64,000 bases of DNA from Myxococcus qinghaiensis (GCF_024198215.1 NZ_JAKCFA010000004.1:186001-250000); one strand, 5' to 3'; shown: positions 1-8,883, counted from the first letter of the stretch. Numbers and translations: made by a program. The notes: a model not told the origin generated them from the letters alone.

Positions 1-405
1 CAGAAGGCGGGGAAGGGCACGCAGTTGAAGGACTTGAACGCGAAGTTCAGCGTCAAGAACGGCTGGGTGTCGTTCACGCAGCCCATGGGGTTCCAGTCGG
101 ATTTGGGCAACGGGACGTTGGATGGTCGGGTGGGGTTGGATCAACGCCTGGAGCTCAAGGGCACGATTGATGCGTCCAAGGAGTTCGTCTCGAACCTCAC
201 GGGAGGCGCGGTTCCCATCAAGTCGCCGGTGTCCGTGCCGCTCACCATCACCGGGACATTGAAGGCGCCCAAGGTGAGCGCGGGGAGTCCGGGGGATATC
301 GCGAAGGGCCTGCTCCCCGGAATGGTGCCGAAGAGCATCGAGGACCCGGTGAATCAGGCGCGCAAGAGCCTGGGCGGGCTCTTGAAGCGGCCGGGCAAGA
401 AGTAG
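1..405 (+). CDS. AsmA-family protein, C-terminal fragment
   Basis: The reading frame is open from the first base, so the gene starts outside the window and only its last 134 residues are seen. The segment reads as beta-rich, with a glycine/aspartate turn pattern and alternating hydrophobic strands. It ends in a basic tail (RKSLGGLLKRPGKK). This matches the C-terminal region of AsmA-type, large envelope-spanning proteins involved in outer-membrane lipid homeostasis. The family call rests on this fragment alone and is moderate. The first in-frame start in the window (TTG at 25) is internal and should not be used. The next gene converges on it, with 8 bases between the two stops. Confidence 0.6.
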   Translation, partial: QKAGKGTQLKDLNAKFSVKNGWVSFTQPMGFQSDLGNGTLDGRVGLDQRLELKGTIDASKEFVSNLTGGAVPIKSPVSVPLTITGTLKAPKVSAGSPGDIAKGLLPGMVPKSIEDPVNQARKSLGGLLKRPGKK

Positions 406-413
406 GAGCCGGG

Positions 414-1481
414 CTACTTCGCTGGAGGTTGGATGGGCTGGGGCTTCAGGCCGTGACGTTGCTTGAAGTCCGGCCATTCGCGCACGAAGACCTGGGCGAC
501 TCCTGCCTCAATCGCGTCGCTGCTTTTTCCATGGGGATGGAGCCGACTGGGGCGGGAGCCATGGTTCTCACCGAGGCGCTCGCGCAGAAGGTCGAAGGCG
601 ATGATGGCCCAGTCGGGTGGCGGCTTTTCGGTGGCGACCGTTTCGAGGACATTCGCGACCACGCGGTCGACGTCCTTGTTCGGAAGGCCACGAAGAAGCT
701 TGAGCATCAGCGCGAACGTGAGGTCGAAGGAGGGATACGCGACGATGTCGCGAGCGAGTTCCTCGCGATAGCCTTGGACCCGTGCGGTGTCGTCAGGTGA
801 AGCTCGCGGGTTGTAGAAGGAACGGGCCACGTCGAACTCTTCGGAGCCCAGACCGGACACGCCATCCCAACGTGTCACTGGATGGACAGCAGCGAGCACT
901 CTCCAGTCCCAGTGCGCCTTCTCGAAGTCGGGTGCCTCCCCTGCGAGCCGCGCCTGAATCCATCGGTCCAGTGCCTGCCGGGCCGCTGTAATCACCCGAC
1001 GGTAGGCTTCCACATCCGAGTCGCTGCCTGGGAAGCGCGTCCCACAGAATGGCCACGTGGGCAACCATTGGCCATTCTCCTTGTTGAGGAGCGCGACGAC
1101 TGTAAGCCCTACCTGGACATTCGTGGCGCACGGGCCCCCGGACAAGATGAATGTCTCGATGCGCGCTCCGGTGCGTACCGAGCCCTTCCAGGTTTCACGA
1201 ACCTCCAAGGTCACGCTGGCGTCGTATCCCAACCCCTCCAGAAGTCTTGGCCGCTCGCTCACGCTCTCGACTTCTGCCCAGACGATGAGCTGGGCTTCGT
1301 GCGCCAGCTCCCAGAGCGTATGCGGCGGAGGAGGAAATGAGGCGCTGGCTTGGGGCGCATGGCTGAACACTGTGACCAGTGCCAGGACTAGAAGATGGTT
1401 TGTCGCTCGGGCGGCTCTCCACTGCGAAGTAGCGAGTGTGGATGACGCGGTTCGAAGTGCGAGGGGCGATTGCTCACGCAT
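414..1481 (-). CDS. Secreted protein, first of a tandem paralogous pair
   Basis: A 355-residue protein with a long basic N-terminus and a hydrophobic segment (LLVLALVTVFSHAPQASA) typical of a Sec signal. I chose the ATG at 1481 because an AGGAG lies 7 bases upstream; an ATG at 1508 has no such site. The mature part opens with LWELAHEAQLIVWAEVESVS, then a beta-rich domain, a conserved VRETWKG segment and a helical C-terminal half. I do not recognise a named family. The closest relative I can see is the next gene (1633-2697), which shares the whole layout (LW.L..EA.L.VWA.VE.VS, VRETWK, GTR.P, A.HP.TRWDG). A duplication in place is the simplest explanation. The function is unknown; the export signal suggests a periplasmic or extracellular role. 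Confidence 0.7.
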   Translation of the reverse strand: MREQSPLALRTASSTLATSQWRAARATNHLLVLALVTVFSHAPQASASFPPPPHTLWELAHEAQLIVWAEVESVSERPRLLEGLGYDASVTLEVRETWKGSVRTGARIETFILSGGPCATNVQVGLTVVALLNKENGQWLPTWPFCGTRFPGSDSDVEAYRRVITAARQALDRWIQARLAGEAPDFEKAHWDWRVLAAVHPVTRWDGVSGLGSEEFDVARSFYNPRASPDDTARVQGYREELARDIVAYPSFDLTFALMLKLLRGLPNKDVDRVVANVLETVATEKPPPDWAIIAFDLLRERLGENHGSRPSRLHPHGKSSDAIEAGVAQVFVREWPDFKQRHGLKPQPIQPPAK

Positions 1482-1505
1482 GGGGCATCTCCTGGGGAGC
1501 AGGAG

Positions 1506-1546
1506 CATCCCGATTCACGCCCGGAGGTCACTCATGCGGGCTCCAT
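1506..1546 (-). promoter_or_regulatory. Conserved upstream block of paralogue 1
   Basis: Read on the minus strand, ATGGAGCCC is followed 25 bases later by CGGGATG. The same two blocks with exactly the same 25-base gap lie upstream of the second paralogue (2706-2746), although the bases between differ. This is either a retained promoter or simply a remnant of the duplication. No standard sigma-70 hexamers are evident. Confidence 0.3.
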
Positions 1547-1632
1547 CGCTGCATCATGCTTTCATCACGAGCCTGCCCAGGTTGCAGCCTCCCCACTCGC
1601 GCGACGGTCTTCACGGACCCGAGAGGCTGGCT

Positions 1633-2697
1633 CTAGGGAGAAGGAGCGTCACCAGGCCCGGGGACCCGGCGGGGTGAGAGACGCGAAAGAGGTCGGGGCT
1701 TCAGGCCGTGGCGCTTCTTGAAGGCCAGCCATTCCCGCGCCACTTCAGCGGTGTTTGCGGCCTTGGATTCATCAAGTTCGTTTGAGGGGATTTCGTACCA
1801 GGGCCTTCGCCATCCCGGCTTCTCTCCATATCTCTCGCGCAGCCGGTCGAGCGCGAACCCTGCCCAAGCGGGTGCTTCCTTCTCGGTGATGAGCGCATCG
1901 AGGATGCTCGCGACCTTCCTGTCGACGGCTTTGCTGGGGAACCCGCGCAGGGCGGCGAGAAACTCCAACAACTCCGCGTCGAAGGGCGGATGCTCCACCA
2001 ACGCGCGAGCCAGTTGCTGTCGATGGGTTTGGGTCAGTCCGGGGCCCAGCGTCGCCCCATACAGTCCATCCCAGCGCGTCGCTGGATGAAGCGCGGCGAG
2101 CACATGCCAGTCCCGTCGTGCCGCTTCGAACTCGGGTGTCTCCTTGCCGTTCCCGCCCGGCGTCCTCAGGGCATGTGCCTCTCTCGCCGCCATCACCACT
2201 CGGCGAAAGGCCTTCGCCTCCGAGGGACCCTCTGGATAACGAGTCCCATAGGAGTAGGCCACGGTGTGCCATTGGCCACGCTGCTTCATCAGGAACGCGA
2301 CGACCGCGAGGCCGGGTTCGTAGCGAGCAGGCGCTGGACAATCGAGGTTCGACGAGAAGTGGACGTCGATGCGCTCTCCCGGGGGCGCCGAACTCTTCCA
2401 CGTCTCCCGAACCTTGAGTGTCGCGACGTCACTGTCGTCCGGGAACTGCGGCGAGGAATAGGCCACCCGTGGCAATGGACTCACTCGCTCCACGTCCGCC
2501 CAGACGACGAGCTCCGCCTCTTGAGTCAGGGTCCAGAGGGTCAGCGGTGCAATGGACTCGGCCTCGGCGCGCGGGGCGTGGACGAACAATGCGAGCAACG
2601 TCAGGACAAGCAGTCGGTGGAACCTCCCTGCCCCTGTCCTCCGTGGGAAGTGGCTGGAGGGCGTACCGCGAAGCGCACGGAGGAAGGGCTGAACCAT
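1633..2697 (-). CDS. Secreted protein, second of a tandem paralogous pair
   Basis: A 354-residue protein from the ATG at 2697, with an N-terminal export signal (LLVLTLLALFVHAPRAEA). Start choice is less sure than for its neighbour because no strong ribosome site precedes it. The body shares blocks with the product of 414-1481: LWTLTQEAELVVWADVE, VRETWKS, YGTRYP and A.HPATRWDG. The C-terminal halves also align, ending in a helical, charged region (WLAFKKRHGLKP, matching FKQRHGLKP in the paralogue). The family is not recognised. The upstream DNA of the two genes also shares two short blocks at identical spacing, so the duplication seems to have included the promoter region. Confidence 0.7.
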   Translation of the reverse strand: MVQPFLRALRGTPSSHFPRRTGAGRFHRLLVLTLLALFVHAPRAEAESIAPLTLWTLTQEAELVVWADVERVSPLPRVAYSSPQFPDDSDVATLKVRETWKSSAPPGERIDVHFSSNLDCPAPARYEPGLAVVAFLMKQRGQWHTVAYSYGTRYPEGPSEAKAFRRVVMAAREAHALRTPGGNGKETPEFEAARRDWHVLAALHPATRWDGLYGATLGPGLTQTHRQQLARALVEHPPFDAELLEFLAALRGFPSKAVDRKVASILDALITEKEAPAWAGFALDRLRERYGEKPGWRRPWYEIPSNELDESKAANTAEVAREWLAFKKRHGLKPRPLSRLSPRRVPGPGDAPSP

Positions 2698-2705
2698 GGA
2701 GGTAT

Positions 2706-2746
2706 CATCCCGGCTTCGACCAGGCCGATGGTCGCGTGGGCTCCAT
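2706..2746 (-). promoter_or_regulatory. Conserved upstream block of paralogue 2
   Basis: Minus-strand ATGGAGCCC, 25 bases, then CGGGATG, matching in sequence and spacing the block upstream of the sister gene. It lies 9 bases before the chosen start here, against 25 in the sister gene, which weakens the case for it being a promoter. Confidence 0.3.
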
Positions 2747-2876
2747 TGCTCCGTCATTCTTCTGTCATGGCGCATGTCCGGTGGCCGCCTGCTCGCACAC
2801 AGAAGCCGCTTCCCCTCCATCCGCATCCAGGGAGAATGCCCGCACCCGGCCGGCCGTTGCCCGGGCGGGAGATTCG

Positions 2877-3731
2877 ATGCGCTTCATCCACTGCTCCGAC
2901 GTCCACATCACCGACGACTACTTCGCGCTCCCCCTGCGCCGGCTCGGCTGGCGTCGCTGGGTCGCCCTGGTGGAGCTCACCGTGGGTGGCCGCGCGAAGC
3001 GCTACGCCCGCGCACCCCACGCCCTCTCCGCCATCGCCCGCGAAGTGCAACGCCACGCCGCCGACCACTTCATCCTCTCCGGCGACCTCACGGCCTACGC
3101 GCTCGACAGCGAGTTCCGGGGGGCCCGTGAAGCCCTGGGCGCCCTCGCGGACGACCCGCGCCGCTGCACCATCATCCCCGGCAACCACGACGTCTACACA
3201 CCGGGCAGCCACCGGAAGGGCCGCTTCGCCAGCCACTTCGGCCACCTGCTGGAGAGCGACCTGCCGGAGTATCGCCGCGAAGGCGCCTTTCCCTTCGTGC
3301 GCCTGGTGGGCACCGAGGCCGCCGTGGTGGGCCTGCTGTCCGCCCGCGTCCCTCTCTCCCCGGGCCTGTCCTACGGCACCATCGGCGACGCGCAGCTCGC
3401 GGGCCTCGAGGCCCTGCTGAAGGACCCTCGGCTGGACGGGCGCGCCGTGCTCGTCGTCGTCCACCACGCCCCGCTGACCCGCAAGGGAGAGGCGGACCAC
3501 TGGCACCACGGCCTGCGAGACGCCCAGGCCCTGCTGCGCCTGCTCCCAGGCCCTCGTTACGCGGTGCTCCACGGCCACATCCACCATCGCTACCACCACC
3601 CCGCCACCACCGAGCGCCCCCACATCTTCGGCGCCGGGTCCTCCACCGAGGCCGGCCGCGAGGGCTACTGGCTCATCGAGGTGGCCGGGGGCCAGGTGGT
3701 GGGCGGGCAGCCCCAGACTCCAGCCCTGTGA
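2877..3731 (+). CDS. Calcineurin-like metallophosphoesterase
   Basis: A 284-residue cytosolic protein. The metal-binding motifs of the family appear in order: SDVH (residues 7-10), LSGDLT, GNHD, VVHHAP and GHIHH. These together coordinate a di-metal centre for phosphoester hydrolysis. The ATG at 2877 follows GGGAG with good spacing and begins directly at the first motif (MRFIHCSDVH). The reading frame extends much further upstream, but that part lacks family similarity and overlaps the divergent gene. The motif spacing resembles the 3',5'-cyclic-nucleotide phosphodiesterase/Icc branch, and a nucleotide cyclase lies 31 bases downstream. A cyclic-nucleotide substrate is therefore a reasonable inference, not shown. 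Confidence 0.85.
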   Translation: MRFIHCSDVHITDDYFALPLRRLGWRRWVALVELTVGGRAKRYARAPHALSAIAREVQRHAADHFILSGDLTAYALDSEFRGAREALGALADDPRRCTIIPGNHDVYTPGSHRKGRFASHFGHLLESDLPEYRREGAFPFVRLVGTEAAVVGLLSARVPLSPGLSYGTIGDAQLAGLEALLKDPRLDGRAVLVVVHHAPLTRKGEADHWHHGLRDAQALLRLLPGPRYAVLHGHIHHRYHHPATTERPHIFGAGSSTEAGREGYWLIEVAGGQVVGGQPQTPAL

Positions 3732-3762
3732 CAGCCAGCGTCCATGGCGGTAGAAAGCGCCC

Positions 3763-5385
3763 ATGACGCATCCTCTGCAAGCACCGCCGTCCACGGATTT
3801 GAGCCTGGAAGAGTACAAGGCGCTGCGCGCCCTTCAGCGCGCCGTGGATGACCTGCTGGAAGAGAGCCTCCGAGAACGGGAGAACCTCACCCAGTCCTTC
3901 CGCCGCTGCTTCCCGCCCATCCTCGCCCTCACCGGCGCCCGCGCCGTGGCGCTGACCACGCGCGACGAGGACCTGCGCGTGCAGACCTGGACCGAGGGCG
4001 ACTGGGGCGAGGACTTCCCCGGCCCCCTGCTGGAAGGCGCCTCCGGCCCCCGCCGCCTGGGAGAGGACACCCTCGTCACCCAGCCGCTCGACGTCGCCGG
4101 AGACCGCGTGGGCTCCTTCGGGCTGCTCTTCAAGGGCGACCACACGTCACCGGACGCCGCCGCGCGGGCCCTGCGCGTGCTGGACACCATCGCCGAGCAG
4201 CTCGACACCGTGCTGTGCATGGTCCACACCGCGTCGGAGAAGCACCAGCTCATCATCCAGTGCAACGCCCACCTGGCCAACCCCGTGTTCGAGGTGGGCA
4301 TGGACCAGGCCGTGCTGACGCTGGCCCAGCGCGTGCGCCTGCCGACCTTCCTCCTGCTCTATCGCGACGCGGTGCAGGCCCAGGTGCTGCACTACCGCAT
4401 GTACCGCCATGGCCACCTGGAGTTCGAGAGCGGCGAGCAGCCCAGCCCGGATCTGGAGAAGGCCCTGCGCCAGTACGGCCACCGGCTCCTGGCCGCCGAA
4501 GTCTCAGCGCTGCACCAGCTGCTCCCCGGCCGCACCACGGAGGCGGTGCTCATCTCCGGCGCCGCCACCAGCGAGCCTTTGGGAAAAATCGCCGTCTCCT
4601 GCGACGAGGGTTTCTCCGCCTACGCCATGGACCTCATCCGCGTCCTGGCCTCCACGCTCAGCCAGCGCCTGCTCGACTACAACCGCGAGCGCATCCACCT
4701 GTCGCAGTTCTTCCCCAACGCCATCATCGACGCGCTGTTGCAGGACCCCAACTACGCCCAGCACCTGCGCGCGCAGGACCAGGAAGTCGGCATCCTCTTC
4801 GCGGACATCAACGGCTTCACCCGCATCTGCGAGCACGGCTTCGACAGCCCGCGCAGCATCGCCCGCTTCGTGGACGAGTGGAGCGCGCGCGCCGTGGACA
4901 GCATCTGGGAGCACGGCGGCGTGTTCGACAAGATGGTGGGCGACTGCGTCATCGGCCTCTTCGGCCCGCCCTTCTTCAAGTCCAGCCGCGTGGAGCGCGC
5001 GCAGGCCGCCGTGCGCGCCGCGTGTGACATCCAGGCGCTCACCGCCGCGCTGGGCGCTCGCGAGGAAGTGGTGGCGCTGTGCGAGCGCGTGAAGCTGCCG
5101 GGCCTGGGCGTCGCCGTCGGCGTCAACCTGGCGAACGCCAACTGCGGCCTCTTCGGCCCCAACCGGCAGTACACCGCCTTCTCCAGTGGGATGAACCAAG
5201 CCGCGCGACTCCAGTCGCTCGCGGGCTTCCGGGAGACGCTGGTGATGGCGAGCGCGCGGGAGGCGCTGGTGGACTCGCGAGAGCCGTTCATCCAGCGCCT
5301 GCGCTTCGGCGCGCTCACGGAGACGCCGGTGAAGAACGTGGCGCAGCCCTTGCGCCACTACCGCATGGACCCGCTCACGCCGTGA
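3763..5385 (+). CDS. Class III adenylate/guanylate cyclase
   Basis: A 540-residue protein without membrane segments. The N-terminal two thirds look like a GAF-type sensor with helical linkers; a first regulatory block covers roughly residues 30-160 and a second roughly 165-300. The C-terminal third is a class III cyclase domain. It has metal-binding aspartates D348 (FADINGFT) and D394 (FDKMVGD), purine-site K390, and transition-state N478 and R482 (GMNQAARL). The second purine-specifying position, usually Asp or Thr, is Ser475 (YTAFSSGMN), so ATP is likely but not certain. It probably forms an operon with the phosphoesterase upstream. The ligand sensed by the N-terminal region cannot be read from the sequence. 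Confidence 0.88.
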   Translation: MTHPLQAPPSTDLSLEEYKALRALQRAVDDLLEESLRERENLTQSFRRCFPPILALTGARAVALTTRDEDLRVQTWTEGDWGEDFPGPLLEGASGPRRLGEDTLVTQPLDVAGDRVGSFGLLFKGDHTSPDAAARALRVLDTIAEQLDTVLCMVHTASEKHQLIIQCNAHLANPVFEVGMDQAVLTLAQRVRLPTFLLLYRDAVQAQVLHYRMYRHGHLEFESGEQPSPDLEKALRQYGHRLLAAEVSALHQLLPGRTTEAVLISGAATSEPLGKIAVSCDEGFSAYAMDLIRVLASTLSQRLLDYNRERIHLSQFFPNAIIDALLQDPNYAQHLRAQDQEVGILFADINGFTRICEHGFDSPRSIARFVDEWSARAVDSIWEHGGVFDKMVGDCVIGLFGPPFFKSSRVERAQAAVRAACDIQALTAALGAREEVVALCERVKLPGLGVAVGVNLANANCGLFGPNRQYTAFSSGMNQAARLQSLAGFRETLVMASAREALVDSREPFIQRLRFGALTETPVKNVAQPLRHYRMDPLTP

Positions 5386-5758
5386 GGTGCGAGGCCGCGT
5401 AGCGCCGGGAGAAGTGGATCCACCGGCGCTCGTCCACCTCCACCTGCCACTCGGAGTTGGGCGTCAGCGGCAGCCGCTGCTTGAGGAAGCTCTCCAGGTG
5501 GTCCGCGGCCTTCACCGGCGTGAGGCCCGGCGCGCGGAACGCGATGTGGAGTGAGACCTCCAGCCCGTCGGAGACGTCGACGGATGCGCAGATGCGCAAC
5601 GCGCCCACGCGCCGCTGATAGAGCGTGTTCTGCCCGGGCCAGACGGCGGGTTCAGAGTCCCGACGTACGGCCGCGAGCCAGTTGGACGGCTGGAGGATGA
5701 AGTCGAGCAGGTCGCTGCTCGCTTCTTCCGTCGTTGCGTGCTCCTGGATGGAAAGCAT
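5375..5758 (-). CDS. Small cytosolic protein of unknown function
   Basis: A 127-residue protein starting at the ATG at 5758, which has a strong AGGGGAGG site; the longer frame upstream lacks one. No signal peptide or membrane segment is present. The sequence reads as alternating helix and strand, with a basic, aromatic C-terminus (RRWIHFSRRYAASHLTA). I do not recognise the family. It overlaps the 3' end of the cyclase gene by 11 bases in convergent orientation. Confidence 0.6.
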   Translation of the reverse strand: MLSIQEHATTEEASSDLLDFILQPSNWLAAVRRDSEPAVWPGQNTLYQRRVGALRICASVDVSDGLEVSLHIAFRAPGLTPVKAADHLESFLKQRLPLTPNSEWQVEVDERRWIHFSRRYAASHLTA

Positions 5759-5955
5759 CGCCCACCTCCCCTGGGAAGCCGATGGAAAGAATGTGCCCAC
5801 GGCCATGGAGCGTGCAAGAGGCCCCCCGCGGAAACCTCTCGGGTGTCCTCCAGCGACACAAGAATGCGAAATCAGGTGTGGGGCCGGGACCTCGGTCGCC
5901 GGCGGCGCACGTTAACGAGGGCGGCTGACATGCGCGCGCCCAACCCGCCACCCGC

Positions 5956-7035
5956 TCACGGGCTGGTGGGAAGTGAACGGCGGGAGCGTCGCTCCACGGT
6001 GGACTTGAGCTGACCACACCCCGCGTCGATGTCGATGCCCCGGCGTTGACGCACGGTGCTGGGGACACCGTGCGACATCAGCACGTCCTGGAAGGCGCGC
6101 ACCGATGCGGGCTGGCTCGGGTCTCCGTTGTAGCCCACCGTCGGGTTGAGGGGGATGACGTTGACGTGCGCGTCCATGCCGCCCAAGAGCGCGCCCAGCG
6201 TGTGCGCGTGCTCCGACGTGTCGTTGCGTCCGGCGATGAGCGTCCACTCGAAGAAGATGCGGCGCTTGCGACGGGCGATGTAGTAGCGGCACGCGTCCAT
6301 CAGCTCGTCCAGCGGCCAGCGACGTCCGGCGGGCACCAGCGCGGCGCGCTCCGCGTCGGTGGCGCCGTGGAGGCTGACGGCGAGCTGCACGGGCCGGTCC
6401 TCGTCCGCGAGCCGGCGGATGCCGGGCACCACTCCCACCGTGCTCAGCGTGATGAAGCGCGGCCCCATCGCCAGGCCCAGCGGGTCCACCAGGACATCCA
6501 CCGCGGCCAGGGTGTTGTCGTAGTTGTGCAGGGGCTCGCCCATGCCCATGAGGACGACGTTGCGCAGCGACTCGCCGGTTTCACGGAGGATGCGCCGCAC
6601 GTGGAGGATTTGCCCCACGATTTCGCCGGGCGTGAGGTGGCGCGAAAGACCCATCTGTCCCGTGGCACAGAAGACACAGCCCATGGCGCACCCCGCCTGG
6701 GTGCTGATGCACACCGTCGCCCGTCCCTTGAAACGCATGAGGACGGTTTCAATCGTCTGGCCGTCCTCCAGGCGCAGCAGGAGCTTGTGGGTGTGGCCGT
6801 CGGAGCTGAAGGCCTCGTGGTGCGTGGACAGGTGGCTCAAGCGGGTGCGCTCACGCAGCGTGTCGCGCAAGTCCGGGCGCAGGCCCTCCACCTCGTCGAG
6901 CGCGCGCGCCTGCTGGCGGTACAGCCCGGTCCACAAGACGTCGCGGTGGTGGGGTCGGAAGCCCCAGTCGGACAACAGCGCGCCCAGCGCGGGCCGCGTC
7001 AAGTCGTAGAGGTTGGTGGGCGTGTCGGACGGCAT
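5956..7035 (-). CDS. rlmN: 23S rRNA (A2503-C2)/tRNA methyltransferase RlmN
   Basis: A 359-residue radical-SAM methyltransferase that methylates C2 of A2503 in 23S rRNA and, in characterised homologues, A37 of some tRNAs. The [4Fe-4S] cysteines form CAMGCVFC (C116, C120, C123). The second catalytic cysteine lies in RQRRGIDIDAGCGQL near the C-terminus. Other family blocks seen are ETVLMRFKGRATVCISTQ, VLMGMGEPLHNYDN, LAVSLHGATD and NVIPLNP. I chose the ATG at 7035 because it gives the usual family N-terminus (NLYDLTRPALGALLSDWG), although the ribosome site is weak. The gene is divergent from the glutamate-cysteine ligase gene. Confidence 0.95.
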   Translation of the reverse strand: MPSDTPTNLYDLTRPALGALLSDWGFRPHHRDVLWTGLYRQQARALDEVEGLRPDLRDTLRERTRLSHLSTHHEAFSSDGHTHKLLLRLEDGQTIETVLMRFKGRATVCISTQAGCAMGCVFCATGQMGLSRHLTPGEIVGQILHVRRILRETGESLRNVVLMGMGEPLHNYDNTLAAVDVLVDPLGLAMGPRFITLSTVGVVPGIRRLADEDRPVQLAVSLHGATDAERAALVPAGRRWPLDELMDACRYYIARRKRRIFFEWTLIAGRNDTSEHAHTLGALLGGMDAHVNVIPLNPTVGYNGDPSQPASVRAFQDVLMSHGVPSTVRQRRGIDIDAGCGQLKSTVERRSRRSLPTSP

Positions 7036-7184
7036 GGCCAGGGTTTCCAGATAACACACCCGGGCCGGTGTCACCCGGGGGCGAGGGCCGGGGCTGGACT
7101 CCCACCCGGTATGCACGGCGGACGGCCCGGCAAGCCCCTGGTGGGAGCTGACGGTGCGGGCGACCGTGCACACCTTCTCCGGCC

Positions 7185-8675
7185 ATGGGGCTCGCGATTG
7201 AGCAGGAGGAATTTCTACCGGAGGACTACGCGCGGTTCTCGCAGCGGCTCGCGGAGAACCTGGAGGCGCTGCGTGCGCTCCTGGCGCGGCCGGGCTTCGG
7301 AGAGGGACCGACGACGATTGGCGCGGAGCTGGAGCTGTTCCTCGTCGACTCGATGGGCTTTCCGCTGCCGGTGAACCAGCGGGTGCTGGCGAACACGAAG
7401 GACCCGCGCGTGACGCTGGAGGTGGACCGCTTCAACCTGGAGGTGAACCTGAGCCCGGGTCCGCTGGCGGGCCGGCCCTTCACCGCGCTCCAGGCGGAGT
7501 TCGAGGACTCGCTGCGAGAGGTGCGGCGCGCGGCGGCGACGCAGGGCGCGCGGGTGGCGGCCATCGGCATTCTCCCCACGCTGCGGGTGGCGGACCTGGG
7601 CGCCCACGCGCTCACCGCGCAGACGCGCTACCACGCCTTGAACGCGGCCATCCGCCAGCGGCGCACGGCCCCCTTCCAGGTGGCCATCAGCGGGGAGGAG
7701 GAGGCGCTGAAGCTCGCGTGGGAGGACGTGACGCTGGAGGGGGCCAACACGTCGCTCCAGTTCCACCTGCGCGTGGCGCCGAGGGACTTCGCGCGCCTGT
7801 ACAACGCCGCGCAGCTCGCCACCGCGCCGGCGCTGGCCGTCTCCGGGAACTCGCCGCTGTTCCTGGGGCGCAAGCTCTGGGAGGAGACGCGGGTGGCGCT
7901 GTTCCGTCAGGCGATGGATGACCGGGGCGAGCCGGGCGAGGGAGGCTTCCAGCCTCATGCGCGCGTGACGTTCGGCCACGGGTGGGCTCGCGAGGGCGCG
8001 TACGAGCTGTTCGCGGAGGCGGTGGCGCTGCATCCGCCGCTGTTGCCGGTGGTGGGCAAGGAGTCCGCGCTGGAGCGCGTGGCGGAGGGCGGCGTGCCCG
8101 GCCTGGAGGAGCTGCGCCTGCACCAGGGCACGGTGTGGTCCTGGAATCGCGCCGTCTATGACCCGAAGGACGCGGGGCACCTGCGCATCGAGCTGCGCGC
8201 GCTGCCCGCGGGCCCCACGGTGGTGGACATGGCGGCCAACGGCGCCTTCCTGTTGGGGCTGACGCTGGGGCTGGCCGAGCGCATGGACGCGCTCCTGCCG
8301 GCGCTGCCCTTCGCGCATGCGGCGGGCAACTTCATCCGCGCGTCGCGGCGGGGGCTGGACGCGGAGCTGCTGTGGCCGGGCGAGTCCGCGCCGAGCCCGC
8401 GCGTCATGCCCGTGGTGGATCTGCTGCGTCAGCTCATCCCGGTGGCGCGGCGAGGGCTCCTGTCGGCGGGAGTGGAGGCCGACGAGGTGGACCGGATGCT
8501 GGACATCATCGCCCGGCGCGTGGAGCTGCGGCGCACGGGCGCGCGCTGGCAAAGGCAGATGCTGACCCGCCTGGAGGCGCAGATGCCGCGCCAGGACGCG
8601 CTGGCGGCGATGCTGGAGCGATACATGGAGCACGCCGCCTCCGGGCTGCCCGTGCACGAGTGGCCCGCGGAGTGA
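7185..8675 (+). CDS. Glutamate-cysteine ligase family protein (GCS2 type)
   Basis: A 496-residue protein of the carboxylate-amine ligase/GCS2 family, which makes gamma-glutamylcysteine (first step of glutathione synthesis) or related amide bonds. Family features are the N-terminal acidic substrate/metal motif IGAELELFLVD, the following EVDRFNLEVNLSP block, and the central VSGNSPLFLGRKLW and ELRALPAGPTVVDMAAN segments. The protein is cytosolic. The C-terminus has helices rich in Arg and Glu. No glutathione synthetase gene lies beside it, so the product pathway is not certain. The divergent interval to rlmN is 149 bases and must hold both promoters. Confidence 0.8.
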   Translation: MGLAIEQEEFLPEDYARFSQRLAENLEALRALLARPGFGEGPTTIGAELELFLVDSMGFPLPVNQRVLANTKDPRVTLEVDRFNLEVNLSPGPLAGRPFTALQAEFEDSLREVRRAAATQGARVAAIGILPTLRVADLGAHALTAQTRYHALNAAIRQRRTAPFQVAISGEEEALKLAWEDVTLEGANTSLQFHLRVAPRDFARLYNAAQLATAPALAVSGNSPLFLGRKLWEETRVALFRQAMDDRGEPGEGGFQPHARVTFGHGWAREGAYELFAEAVALHPPLLPVVGKESALERVAEGGVPGLEELRLHQGTVWSWNRAVYDPKDAGHLRIELRALPAGPTVVDMAANGAFLLGLTLGLAERMDALLPALPFAHAAGNFIRASRRGLDAELLWPGESAPSPRVMPVVDLLRQLIPVARRGLLSAGVEADEVDRMLDIIARRVELRRTGARWQRQMLTRLEAQMPRQDALAAMLERYMEHAASGLPVHEWPAE

Positions 8676-8741
8676 GCGGCGAGGGAGCGGCTTCCTCTTG
8701 CTGGAGCGTCTCCCGGGCGCGCCGCGCATGAGGCCCCTGGT

Positions 8742-8883
8742 GGCTGGCTCGTCGAGGGGGCACACGCCCCGCGTGGCCTCGGCGCGATGCCCTGAAGCGT
8801 GAGGCTCGAAGCGGCTGGCTCGTCGCGGAGCCCCACGCCCCGCGTGCCCTCGGCTCCAGGGCGTGGAGCGTGAGACCCGCCGG
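8742..8883. repeat. Imperfect 71-bp tandem repeat, two units
   Basis: Two units of 71 bases (8742-8812 and 8813-8883). Each opens with GGCTGGCTCGTCG and contains ACGCCCCGCGTG, CCTCGG and GCGTGAG at matching offsets. Together with flanking bases they fill most of the 307-base gap between 8675 and 8983, in which no gene is seen. The second unit has drifted by roughly a quarter of its positions. Confidence 0.6.

Noticed and set aside
2418..2876. N-terminal extension of the metallophosphoesterase
   Set aside because: The extra 153 codons are Arg/Pro-rich shadow sequence opposite the paralogue gene, and the catalytic domain begins exactly at ATG 2877.
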